Shown here: positions 6,389-13,741 of the stretch, piece by piece
Layout: each line of letters begins with the position of its first letter
Position numbering within the stretch: position 1 is the stretch's first letter
DNA from: Oscillibacter sp. UBA6647
GTDB lineage: Bacteria > Bacillota > Clostridia > Oscillospirales > Oscillospiraceae
Direction of reading: 5' to 3'
DNA: 20,903 bases
NCBI GenBank assembly: GCA_002455655.1
Contig: DKLF01000069.1
Coordinates: 1 to 20,903, forward strand
Made by a program: the position numbers and the translations under genes
The notes under the pieces: model-generated
Told to the model about the DNA's origin: nothing
The model's database searches: none
Seen by the model: the letters and a program-made list of their open reading frames with translations, nothing else

Positions 6389-7579
6389 TTACCGGGCGTT
6401 GTATGCCTGAATGCCCAGTGCCAACAGCTCCATGGCCCGCTCCAGATCAGCTTGCTTCAGGACATAGGCAAGCCGCACTTCGTCCTTGCCTTTGCCGGGG
6501 GTGGCATAGAACCCTTCGCCGGGGGCAAACATCACGGTGTCGCCCTTGTCCTCAAATTCCTCCAGCAGCCACTGCTGGAAGGTATCGGTGTTATCTACGG
6601 GGAGTTTTGCCATGATGTAAAACGCGCCCTTGGGACACTCGCACACCACGCCGGGGATTTTGGCAAGCCCCGCCATGCAAGTGTCGCGGCGCTTTTTATA
6701 CTCGTCCCGCACGGAAGCAAAGTAATCCGGTCCAACGGTGTACAGCGATGCTGCGCCCACCTGATCCAACGTGGCGGAGCACAGGCGGCCCTGACAGTAC
6801 TTCATCGCGTGGGACATCAGATCCTTATTGCGGGAAATAAGCACGCCCACACGGGCGCCGCATGCAGAAAATCGCTTGGATACGGAGTCGATGACGATGA
6901 CGTTCTCCGCCGCGTCCTCAAACTCCAGCATGGTGGCAAGGCCCTCGCCGCCGTAAACAAACTCGCGGTACACCTCGTCGCCGATCACAAACAGATTGTG
7001 CTCCTTGGCAATATCCACAATCAGCCGCATCTCGTCGTGGCTCAGCACCACGCCGGTGGGGTTTCCGGGGTTGGTCACCATAATGGCACGGGTATGCTCG
7101 TTGATCTCCGCCTCGATTCTGCTTCGATCGGCATAGCGGTAGCCCTCCTCCGGAGTGGTGGGGATGGGATGAATCAACCCGCCGGTAACACGGGTAAAGG
7201 TGTTGTAGTTAGGATAGAAGGGCTCCGGAATCAGGATTTCGTCTCCGTCGTCCAGAATGCACTCCAAAACCATCTCCAGTGCCTCGCTGCCGCCGGTAGC
7301 GGCCAAAAGGTCGCCGGGGGCCAGCTTGATACCGAGCTTTGCATAATATCCACGGACAGCCTCCAAAAACGAGGGAATGCCGGGAGAGGGGGCATACTCC
7401 AGAACAGGCTGAGTAAAGCCCTTTACCGCGTCAAAAAAAGCGGCGGGGGTTTCAATGTCCGGCTGGCCGATATTCAGGTGGTAGATTTTGCGTCCTTTGG
7501 CTTCCGCCGCCACCGCAAATGGGTGGAACTTCCGCATGGGGGACAAACCGCACTTTTCGATCTTGCTCGAAAACTTCAT
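6389..7579 (-). CDS. Pyridoxal-phosphate aminotransferase, class I/II
   Basis: A 396-residue fold-type I PLP enzyme. The Schiff-base lysine is Lys235 in SVSKRFSACGARVG; other cofactor contacts are NPGNPTG (Asn173), DEVYREF (Asp201, Tyr204), TGGSEAL near 95-101 and Tyr123/Tyr125 in PFYPNYNTF. It resembles clostridial aspartate or aromatic aminotransferases of subfamily I, but the sequence alone does not fix the amino donor. The ATG at 7577-7579 follows AAAGGAGG with nine bases of spacing; an in-frame ATG seven codons upstream lies before that site and is rejected. It is transcribed alone from a near-consensus promoter at 7636-7664 and ends at a perfect hairpin. Nothing in its neighbours suggests a pathway. 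Confidence 0.93.
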   Translation of the reverse strand: MKFSSKIEKCGLSPMRKFHPFAVAAEAKGRKIYHLNIGQPDIETPAAFFDAVKGFTQPVLEYAPSPGIPSFLEAVRGYYAKLGIKLAPGDLLAATGGSEALEMVLECILDDGDEILIPEPFYPNYNTFTRVTGGLIHPIPTTPEEGYRYADRSRIEAEINEHTRAIMVTNPGNPTGVVLSHDEMRLIVDIAKEHNLFVIGDEVYREFVYGGEGLATMLEFEDAAENVIVIDSVSKRFSACGARVGVLISRNKDLMSHAMKYCQGRLCSATLDQVGAASLYTVGPDYFASVRDEYKKRRDTCMAGLAKIPGVVCECPKGAFYIMAKLPVDNTDTFQQWLLEEFEDKGDTVMFAPGEGFYATPGKGKDEVRLAYVLKQADLERAMELLALGIQAYNAR

Positions 7580-7635
7580 GACGGGATACCTCCTTTTCAT
7601 TTTCCAATTACCGCTTCAGTTTTCCTGATTCATTC

Positions 7636-7664
7636 ATTCTATGCGCCTTTGCCCGGGATGTCAA
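7636..7664 (-). promoter_or_regulatory. Near-consensus sigma-A promoter for the aminotransferase gene
   Basis: On the minus strand TTGACA (7659-7664), a 17-base spacer and TAGAAT (7636-7641), about 57 bases ahead of the start codon. The -35 is perfect and the -10 differs at one base, predicting strong housekeeping transcription. The region between it and ftsK also contains the 12-base palindrome AATTGTACAATT (7738-7749), of unknown role. Confidence 0.88.
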
Positions 7665-7778
7665 CAGCTACCTGTCCTTTCCCGCCCTCCGGATCATAGA
7701 ACATTTTGCACAGTTCACCGCTGTGGTTTTGTATTTTAATTGTACAATTTTTAACAATTTGTCAGCTTGCCTTGAAGC

Positions 7779-7806
7779 AAAAGCGTTTCCCGTCCGCCGG
7801 GCTTTT
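7779..7806. terminator. Weak candidate terminator after ftsK
   Basis: AAAAG and CTTTT enclose an inner CCCG/CGGG stem with an asymmetric bulge, starting seven bases past the ftsK stop. In the minus direction GCTTTTGCTT follows. The stem is short and bulged, so confidence is low; no better hairpin with a T-run is visible between ftsK and the aminotransferase promoter. Confidence 0.35.
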
Positions 7807-7812
7807 ATGCCG

Positions 7813-10389
7813 TCAGTCCGCTCCTTCAGGCCCGTCGTCAAAGGGAGGCTCGTCGGAAGGCGGCAAGGCTGCGCCACCCATTTGCTGCTCCTGCCATGTT
7901 TGCCTGCTGATTAGAAGCTGCCGGGGCTTGGACCCCTCGAAGGGACCCACGATTCCCCGCTGCTCCATCTGGTCCACCAGCCGGGCCGCCCGGGAATAGC
8001 CCAGCTTCAGCCTCCGCTGGAGCATGGAAACGGAAGCCTGTCCCGTCTCCAGCACCACGTCCACGGCGGCAGGCAGCAGCTCGTCTCCCTCGTCTTCGGC
8101 ATCCGCCGCTGCGGACGCACCCTTGCTGCCCGTGGTTTTCTCCTTCTCCTGCACGTTTTCTTCGATTTTCCGCATAACCTCGTCAGAGTAATGGGCTTCA
8201 CCGCTCTCCTTGGCAAATTCCACCACTCGCTCAATTTCCTCCGGGCTGATGAAGCAGCCCTGTACCCGGGTGGGTTTGCCGGAGCCAAGGGGCGCATACA
8301 GCATGTCGCCCCGGCCCACCAGCTTCTCCGCACCTTGGGTGTCCAGAATGATGCGGGATTCCAGCGCCGACGCCACCGCAAAGGCAATGCGGCTGGGAAT
8401 ATTGGCCTTCATGATACCGGTGATCACGTCAGCGGAGGGGCGCTGGGTGGCGATGACCAGATGCATCCCGGCGGCGCGGCCCATCTGGGCCACGCGGCAG
8501 ATGGATTCCTCCACCTCCTTGGCGGCCACCAGCATCAAATCCGCCAGCTCATCGATGACCACCACCACGGAGGGCAGAGCCGTCAGTTCCTCGCTGGTAC
8601 GAGCCAGCGTGTTATAGCCCTTCAAATCCTTTACGTTGTTCTCAGAGAAAAGCTTATACCGCTTCATCATCTCATATACCGCCCACTGGAGCGCGCCCGC
8701 GGCCTTTTTCGGGTCCGTCACCACGGGAATCAGCAGGTGCGGAATGCCGTTGTAGGGGGCAAGCTCCACCATTTTGGGGTCCACCATAATAAAGCGCACC
8801 TCGTCAGGGCTGGACTTGTACATCAGGCTGACGATGAGCGAGTTGGTACAGACGGATTTGCCGGAACCGGTGGTGCCGGCGATGAGCACATGGGGCAGCC
8901 TTGCGATATCTCCCACGATGCAGTGTCCCCCGATGTCCTTGCCTACAGAGAAGGCCACGGCGGATTTGTGATTCACAAAGGTGCCTGACTCTACTACGTC
9001 CCGGATCAGAACGGAAGAGACGTGGCGGTTTGGCACCTCAATGCCAACCACGGAAATTTTATCGGGAATGGGCGCGATCCGCACGCCTGAGGCTCCCAGA
9101 GCCAGGGCGATGTCATCCGCCAGATTGGTGATTTTGGAAAGCTTAACCCCCTGATCCAGCACAAATTCGTACCGGGTGACGGTAGGCCCGTGGACCACCT
9201 CGCCCGGCGTGGCCTCCACGCCGAAGCTTTTCAGCGTCTCGCCAAGACGGCGGGCGTTGTTTCGCAGCTCGGCTCCTGCCTCCGTAAAGTCGCCGCCCCG
9301 GTTCTCATCCAGCAGAGTGATGGGCGGGAACTGATAGGCTCCCTCACCGGAAGACAGAGCGTCTTCAATCTGGGCCGTGACCTCGGCGGTGGCTGCGGCT
9401 ACCTCCTTGGCAGCGGAGCCGGGTTTTTCAGCCGCGGGAGCAGGCGTGGGGGGCGCAATCGGCGCGGGTGCAGGTGAAAAGACCGCCGCCACAGCAGCCG
9501 GTTCCGGCACGGCAATCGGCTCCGGTGTCACCGCAGGAAGCGGGGCCGGGATCTGTACCGGCTGGACATGCAGCTTTGCGGCCTTTGCCGCTTCGTCCGT
9601 CAAAAGCTGGTCGGGGGTTAGCTGCTGATCGGATTTCTGGCGGAAAAAGCCGTGGATCAGGCCGGGTTTTTTCTCCGGCGCGGGCCGCTGCTCGCCGTCC
9701 AGCGGAATGTCAATGGAGCGGCGCGCGCCGCTTCTCTCTCCCGGCCCTTCGGAGGGAATGGCCGGGATGGCGGGGGCAGGCCGGGGGGCAGGCTCCGGTT
9801 CCGGCTCGTACCGGGGGCGGCTGCGGCGCTTTTCCATCAGACTCTTGGGTGTGATGCGCAGGGCAGTCATCAGCACCAAAAGGAAGCACACCGCAAAAAT
9901 CATAATAGAAGCGACTTTTGAAAAGGCCGACACCGCTCCCACGGCAAGAAGGCCCGAAACTGCCCCGCCGGATTTAAGCGCCCCGCCGGAGCTCCAAAGC
10001 AGCTTCAAAATGCCCTTCACAAGCTCGTAGCCGTCCCGCAGCAGGATCATGTGGGCCAGAGAGCCGAACAGGAGCGGCAGCAGCAGGGCACAGATGGTTC
10101 GCAGAGTCACGGGCCGCCCGTGGTGAATCAGCAGGATGAGACCCGCCAGCACCAGCGCTGGGGCGCAGAGCCAATAGCCATAGCCAAACAGGCCCTTCAG
10201 CAGCAAGGCAAACCAGTCGATAAAAATGGCGTCGGCGCCGAAATAGCTCACCGCCGCGCACAGTGCCAGCAGGAGGCAGACTGTGCCACCCACCTCCCGG
10301 CGGATAGGCCGATTGTCCGTCTGGGCCGGTTTTTTCCGGCCTCCCGAGGATTTTTTCGCCCCGCTTTTTTTCGTCGTGGTACTGGCCAC
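7813..10389 (-). CDS. ftsK: DNA translocase FtsK/SpoIIIE
   Basis: An 858-residue membrane-anchored DNA pump that moves chromosomes through the division or sporulation septum. A lysine-rich N-terminus (1-32) precedes about four transmembrane segments (roughly 34-52, 69-88, 99-117, 141-178). A proline- and alanine-rich linker follows (about 193-330), then the motor: Walker A GTTGSGKS at 505-512, Walker B VVVVIDELADLM near 608-619, and MVDPKMVEL between them. A C-terminal winged-helix gamma domain (SVSMLQRRLKLGYSRAARLV) would read the KOPS/SRS-type orienting sites. The start is GTG at 10387-10389 with GGGAGG seven bases upstream. It follows uppP by 43 bases and is probably co-transcribed. Whether it acts mainly in division (FtsK) or sporulation (SpoIIIE) cannot be told from sequence. 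Confidence 0.96.
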   Translation of the reverse strand: MASTTTKKSGAKKSSGGRKKPAQTDNRPIRREVGGTVCLLLALCAAVSYFGADAIFIDWFALLLKGLFGYGYWLCAPALVLAGLILLIHHGRPVTLRTICALLLPLLFGSLAHMILLRDGYELVKGILKLLWSSGGALKSGGAVSGLLAVGAVSAFSKVASIMIFAVCFLLVLMTALRITPKSLMEKRRSRPRYEPEPEPAPRPAPAIPAIPSEGPGERSGARRSIDIPLDGEQRPAPEKKPGLIHGFFRQKSDQQLTPDQLLTDEAAKAAKLHVQPVQIPAPLPAVTPEPIAVPEPAAVAAVFSPAPAPIAPPTPAPAAEKPGSAAKEVAAATAEVTAQIEDALSSGEGAYQFPPITLLDENRGGDFTEAGAELRNNARRLGETLKSFGVEATPGEVVHGPTVTRYEFVLDQGVKLSKITNLADDIALALGASGVRIAPIPDKISVVGIEVPNRHVSSVLIRDVVESGTFVNHKSAVAFSVGKDIGGHCIVGDIARLPHVLIAGTTGSGKSVCTNSLIVSLMYKSSPDEVRFIMVDPKMVELAPYNGIPHLLIPVVTDPKKAAGALQWAVYEMMKRYKLFSENNVKDLKGYNTLARTSEELTALPSVVVVIDELADLMLVAAKEVEESICRVAQMGRAAGMHLVIATQRPSADVITGIMKANIPSRIAFAVASALESRIILDTQGAEKLVGRGDMLYAPLGSGKPTRVQGCFISPEEIERVVEFAKESGEAHYSDEVMRKIEENVQEKEKTTGSKGASAAADAEDEGDELLPAAVDVVLETGQASVSMLQRRLKLGYSRAARLVDQMEQRGIVGPFEGSKPRQLLISRQTWQEQQMGGAALPPSDEPPFDDGPEGAD

Positions 10390-10432
10390 ACTGGTACCTC
10401 CCTTTGCTCAGTCTTTTGTAAACGTCTTGAAA

Positions 10433-11278
10433 TTAGGCAGTGGCGTTTTTGACAAAGATAAAAATCAAAGTCAGAAGACCCGCCGCCCAGCAATAATATG
10501 CGAACCAGCCGAATTTGCCCTTATCGGCAATCATTTTCAGCAGACGGATGCAGGCGTATCCCACCAGAGCCGCCACCAGAACACCCGCCAGATACACCGG
10601 CACCTCAGCCCAGACAACGCCGGTCTTCACCGCGTCCCGCAATGTCAGGATGTTGGCCCCCAGCACGGCAGGAATGGACATCAGAAAAGAATACCGAACG
10701 GCAAACTTCCGCTCGAAGCCAAGGCAGCATCCGGCGGAAATGGTGGTTCCGGAGCGGGAAAGTCCCGGGCAGGTGGCCACGGCCTGCGCAACGCCCACCA
10801 GCAGCACATCCAGCACGGTGGCGCTGCGTTCGGCCTTGCGCCCCCGGCGCACCCGGTCGCTGGCGAACAGCAGGCAGCCGGTAACGAGCAAGGCGCCCGC
10901 TACAACGTAAATATTGCCCGACAATCCTTCAATCCAATCCTTTATGGGAAGCACCGCGAACAGCGGAAGGGTTCCCACGATAATCAGAAAAATCATCCGC
11001 CGGGCCGGAGGCAATGGTGTGGGCGTGGTGCGGTGGACCAAATCCCCCACTCCGAGGAACAGTTCCCGTACCATGGCCTTGATATCATCCCAATACGCCG
11101 CAAACACGGCGGCCAGCGTGCCCATATGTAGCAGCACGTCAAAAAAGTCCGGCGGGGTTCCGATGCCCGCCTCTCCCAGCAAATATTCCGCGATGGCCAG
11201 ATGGCCGGAGCTGGATATGGGCAGAAATTCCGACACGCCCTGAATCAGCCCCAGGACGACAGATGTCAGCAGTGACAA
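10433..11278 (-). CDS. uppP: Undecaprenyl-diphosphatase UppP/BacA
   Basis: A 281-residue polytopic membrane enzyme that dephosphorylates undecaprenyl pyrophosphate so the lipid carrier can be reused for peptidoglycan and other wall polymers; the family also gives bacitracin tolerance. Both signature regions are present: EFLPISSSGHLAI (Glu17, Ser22-24, His26) and CPGLSRSGTT (Arg175 region). Multiple hydrophobic segments follow, for example MIFLIIVGTLPLFAVLP and VYLAGVLVAALVGYACI. The start is TTG at 11276-11278, supported by AAGGAG nine bases upstream and by the conserved N-terminus beginning right there. It lies first in a likely two-gene unit with ftsK and has a leader of about 110 bases with hairpins. 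Confidence 0.96.
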   Translation of the reverse strand: MSLLTSVVLGLIQGVSEFLPISSSGHLAIAEYLLGEAGIGTPPDFFDVLLHMGTLAAVFAAYWDDIKAMVRELFLGVGDLVHRTTPTPLPPARRMIFLIIVGTLPLFAVLPIKDWIEGLSGNIYVVAGALLVTGCLLFASDRVRRGRKAERSATVLDVLLVGVAQAVATCPGLSRSGTTISAGCCLGFERKFAVRYSFLMSIPAVLGANILTLRDAVKTGVVWAEVPVYLAGVLVAALVGYACIRLLKMIADKGKFGWFAYYCWAAGLLTLIFIFVKNATA

Positions 11279-11557
11279 AAGCTCACTCTCCTTCTATGTG
11301 TGGGAACGTTTCTTTCTAATTCCCGCGCTGCCCGCGGGAGGGCGACTCTCCGGAGCGCCGTTTTTATGCGCCGCCTGAAAGCCCATTTTGAATTATAAGT
11401 ATACCACGCCGGTCCGAAAAATTCCAGTCATATTTACACCTTGTCTTGGCAGTCGCATCCAGAGAATTCACGGAGAACCTCTTGAGCGCTTTTTTGTCAC
11501 TCCTCCAAATCCTCATCTGAACGCTTCGGAAATTTTTTCAGAGGCATTGGGCAAGCC
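11279..11557. other. uppP leader and upstream intergenic DNA
   Basis: No gene is supported here. An extended -10 sits at 11398-11406. The uppP leader downstream of it contains a perfect TCCCGCG/CGCGGGA stem (11321-11339, five-base loop) and a CTCCGGAG palindrome flanked by GGCG/CGCC. From 11407 to 11557 I see no recognisable element, only moderate AT-rich stretches. Confidence 0.45.
11398..11406 (-). promoter_or_regulatory. Extended -10 promoter for uppP-ftsK
   Basis: On the minus strand TGGTATACT (11398-11406) matches an extended -10 (TG-N-TATACT). The -35 position reads approximately TGGAAT, a weak match. A second AT-rich hexamer, TATAAT, follows immediately (11391-11396). The predicted leader of about 110 bases is longer than usual in this window. 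Confidence 0.55.
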
Positions 11558-11619
11558 GGGGCGGCGGGTTGCCCCGCCGCCCCGTATGTTCTTTTCACGG
11601 TTTTCAAAAACCGGTTTTT
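11558..11619. terminator. Hairpin cluster after rnc
   Basis: A perfect 11-pair GC-rich stem, GGGGCGGCGGG (11558-11568) / CCCGCCGCCCC (11573-11583), lies 35 bases past the rnc stop. Next to it CGGTTTT/AAAACCG (11599-11614) forms a second stem followed by GTTTTTAT on the plus strand. In the rnc direction the GC stem is followed only after about 17 bases by an AT-rich stretch, so it is a plausible but not textbook terminator; the second stem is textbook in the plus direction, though no plus-strand gene lies upstream. Confidence 0.55.
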
Positions 11620-12292
11620 ATAGCTTCTCTAAAGCGGCCCGGGCGGCGGACTGCTCCGCCTCCTTCTTGCTGTGGCCACCGCCCTCGCCCGCCACCGCGC
11701 CGTTGAGCAGCACCTCAGCCACAAAGGTCTTGTCGTGGTCGGGTCCGCGCTCGGCCACCATGCGGTAGACAAGGGTCTGATCCGGCTTGCGCTGAATCAG
11801 TTCCTGAAGTTCCGTCTTAAAGTCCCGCCGCCGTTCCTCCACGGCTTCCTCACACTCTGCGTCCAGAAGGCACCTGTGAATCAGCGCGGAGGCCGCCTGA
11901 ATCCCGCCGTCCAGATATACGGCGGCAAACACCGCCTCGGTAGCGTCCGCCAAAATGGAGGTCCGCTCCCGGCCCCCACCAGCTTCCTCGCCCTTTCCCA
12001 GCCGCAGATAACGGCCCAGCTCCAGCTTCCGCGCCACCTCGTACAAGCTCTGCTCGCACACCAAAGCCGCCCGAATACGGGTCAAGTCCCCCTCCGGCAG
12101 GTCAGGATGCTGCAAAAATAAAAACTCAGCCGTCACAAAGCCCAGCACCGAGTCGCCCAGAAACTCCAACCGCTCGTTGCTGTTCATCTTCCGGCCCCGA
12201 TGCTCGTTGGCGTAGGAGCTGTGGGTCAGCGCCTCCTCCAGCAGCGGCAAAGTTTGGAAGGCATAATTCAGTTTTTTCTCCAGTTCCTTCAT
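11618..12292 (-). CDS. rnc: Ribonuclease III
   Basis: A 224-residue double-strand-specific endoribonuclease that processes rRNA precursors and structured mRNAs. The catalytic domain has HSSYANEH and the signature ERLEFLGDSVL at 40-50 (Glu43, Asp47), with the second acidic set in DATEAVFAAVYLDGG. A double-stranded-RNA-binding domain fills the last 75 residues, ending SKKEAEQSAARAALEKL. I prefer the ATG at 12290-12292, which gives the usual RNase III N-terminus MKELEKKL, over a TTG eight codons upstream that lies inside the terminator hairpin. The ribosome site is weak (GGGTG). It follows acpP but is separated from it by a strong hairpin, so its expression probably depends on readthrough. smc, a frequent downstream partner, is absent. 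Confidence 0.95.
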   Translation of the reverse strand: MKELEKKLNYAFQTLPLLEEALTHSSYANEHRGRKMNSNERLEFLGDSVLGFVTAEFLFLQHPDLPEGDLTRIRAALVCEQSLYEVARKLELGRYLRLGKGEEAGGGRERTSILADATEAVFAAVYLDGGIQAASALIHRCLLDAECEEAVEERRRDFKTELQELIQRKPDQTLVYRMVAERGPDHDKTFVAEVLLNGAVAGEGGGHSKKEAEQSAARAALEKL

Positions 12293-12318
12293 AAAAGCGC
12301 ACCCACTCTCTCCCAAAA

Positions 12319-12345
12319 GGAAACCCCGCTCGGAGCGGGGTTTCC
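12319..12345 (-). terminator. Strong hairpin between acpP and rnc
   Basis: GGAAACCCCGCT (12319-12330) and AGCGGGGTTTCC (12334-12345) form a perfect 12-pair stem with a three-base loop. On the minus strand it begins five bases past the acpP stop and is followed by TTTTGG. It looks like an intrinsic terminator or attenuator for acpP. Only 26 bases separate it from the rnc start, too few for another promoter. A 12-pair stem upstream of rnc could also be an RNase III substrate. Confidence 0.85.
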
Positions 12346-12349
12346 TCTC

Positions 12350-12598
12350 TTATCTGTTCAGTTTTGCGGCGATATAGCGGACAGCATCCCCCACGGTTTT
12401 CAGCTCGCTCAGATCGTCCTCTTGAATTTCGCCCACGTCAAACGCCTCTTCCATGGCCATCACCAGCTCCACCAGGTCCACGGAATCCGCGCCCAGATCC
12501 TCCTCAAAGGAAGTCTCCATGCTTACTTCGTCGGCCTCTTTGGCAAATTGCTCGGCCACCAGATCACGCATTGTCTGAAATACCTCTTCATTCGACAT
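12350..12598 (-). CDS. acpP: Acyl carrier protein
   Basis: An 82-residue acidic carrier for fatty-acid synthesis. Ser39 in the LGADSVDLVELVMAMEEAF motif is the 4'-phosphopantetheine attachment site (family pattern G-x-D-S-L/V). Length and acidity are typical. The ATG at 12596-12598 follows GAGGAG with eight bases of spacing; an in-frame GTG nine bases upstream would abut the ribosome site and is rejected. It has its own near-consensus promoter at 12633-12661 and a strong hairpin right after the stop, which suggests an abundant short transcript. PlsX, just upstream, uses acyl-ACP, so the neighbours are functionally linked. The fab genes (fabD, fabG, fabF) that often accompany acpP are not here. 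Confidence 0.96.
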   Translation of the reverse strand: MSNEEVFQTMRDLVAEQFAKEADEVSMETSFEEDLGADSVDLVELVMAMEEAFDVGEIQEDDLSELKTVGDAVRYIAAKLNR

Positions 12599-12632
12599 AC
12601 CAGTCACTCCTCAGGTCACAATTGTTGGAGTA

Positions 12633-12661
12633 ATCATACGGCAGCGCCGCATATCTGTCAA
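12633..12661 (-). promoter_or_regulatory. Near-consensus sigma-A promoter for acpP
   Basis: On the minus strand TTGACA (12656-12661), a 17-base spacer and TATGAT (12633-12638). The -35 is perfect and the -10 has one change. It fills the 70-base gap between plsX and acpP, giving a leader of about 28 bases, and is the best promoter in the window together with that of the aminotransferase. Confidence 0.9.
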
Positions 12662-12668
12662 TAGGGTA

Positions 12669-13700
12669 TCAGATTTTTTCCGCCAGATCCATCTGCATCT
12701 GCGCAACATTTGCTTCCACATCGGCAATAAACCCGCTTGCGGCAAATTCCGCCGCGCGGCGCACCGCGTTCTGGATCGCCCGGGCGTCGGACCCGCCGTG
12801 GGCCTTGATCACCGGCTTGGTAATGCCAAGAAACGGCGTTCCACCCACCTCTCCGGGGTCCATCATCCGCTTGAATTCCGCCATCTTATCCTTCATCAAA
12901 AGCGCGGCCAGCTTTGTCTTGGTCCCCGACAGAAACAGCCCTTTCAGCTCCTTGGACATGAGCTTCGCCGTCCCCTCCAGAGATTTAAGCATCACATTTC
13001 CGGTGAAGCCGTCCGCCACAATCACGTCCGCCCCGCCAAGCATCGCGTCGGACGCCTCAATATTCCCGATGAAGTGCAAACGGCCCGCGCGGGCCGTCTC
13101 CTCCAGCACGGCATAAGTTTCATGGCGCAGGGCGTCGCCCTTTTCGCTCTCCGCGCCAATGTTCAAAAGACCCACACGAGGACGCTCCACGCCCATGACC
13201 TTCTGGGCGTACAAACTGCCAAGGAACGCAAATTGCAGCAGATACTCCGCCGTGCACTCCGCGTTGGCCCCCGCGTCGCACAGCACGGCCTTCCCCCCCA
13301 GCACTGGAATCTGCGGACACAGCGCCGCCCGGCGCACGCCCCGAATACGTTTTACCACAAGCGTCGCTCCGGCCAGAAGCGCCCCTGTCGATCCGGCGGA
13401 GACAAATCCGTCTCCCAGGCCTTCCTTCAGCATGTTCAGCCCCACGGTGAGGGACGAGTCCTTTTTCTTTTTAAACGCTGTTGCGGGGTCGTCGGCAATT
13501 TCCACCACCTCCGACGCGTCTTTAATCTGCACCCCGGCAGGCAGGGTCTTTTCACCACAGCCCTCCACGGCTCCCAGCACCTGCGCCGCCCGGCCCACCA
13601 GCACGATTTCCGTACCGTAGGCTCTGTGGGCCGCCAGAGCGCCCTTCACAATTTCAACCGGGGCGTTATCCCCGCCCATTGCATCGACGATGATTTTCAT
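12669..13700 (-). CDS. plsX: Phosphate acyltransferase PlsX
   Basis: A 343-residue peripheral enzyme that converts acyl-ACP and phosphate to acyl-phosphate, the acyl donor for PlsY in phospholipid synthesis. The family N-terminus IVDAMGGDNAPVEIVKGA is intact, as are FVSAGSTGALLAGA, LCDAGANAECTAEYL, NIGAESEKGD and VADGFTGNVMLKSLEGTA. The ATG at 13698-13700 has AAAGGG eight bases upstream. It lies 41 bases after trmFO, a spacer that contains only the palindrome GCGCCCGCGGGCGC (13719-13732), and 70 bases before acpP. plsX-acpP-rnc is a conserved Firmicutes string, which supports co-expression with acyl carrier protein. FapR-type operator sites were not seen. Confidence 0.97.
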   Translation of the reverse strand: MKIIVDAMGGDNAPVEIVKGALAAHRAYGTEIVLVGRAAQVLGAVEGCGEKTLPAGVQIKDASEVVEIADDPATAFKKKKDSSLTVGLNMLKEGLGDGFVSAGSTGALLAGATLVVKRIRGVRRAALCPQIPVLGGKAVLCDAGANAECTAEYLLQFAFLGSLYAQKVMGVERPRVGLLNIGAESEKGDALRHETYAVLEETARAGRLHFIGNIEASDAMLGGADVIVADGFTGNVMLKSLEGTAKLMSKELKGLFLSGTKTKLAALLMKDKMAEFKRMMDPGEVGGTPFLGITKPVIKAHGGSDARAIQNAVRRAAEFAASGFIADVEANVAQMQMDLAEKI

Positions 13701-13741
13701 GCAGCCATCCCTTTCGCCGCGCCCGCGGGCGCAAAATCTCT

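Noticed and set aside
6260..7699. 479-codon plus-strand open frame opposite the aminotransferase
   Set aside because: The minus strand holds a complete PLP enzyme with its own promoter and terminator; the plus frame has no recognisable motif.
7713..7730. CACAG/CTGTG hairpin followed by TTTT on the plus strand
   Set aside because: Only five pairs and no plus-strand gene upstream, so not credible as a terminator.
12314..12316. TTG as the rnc start
   Set aside because: It lies next to the terminator stem and adds eight residues not typical of RNase III, whereas the ATG at 12290-12292 gives the usual N-terminus.
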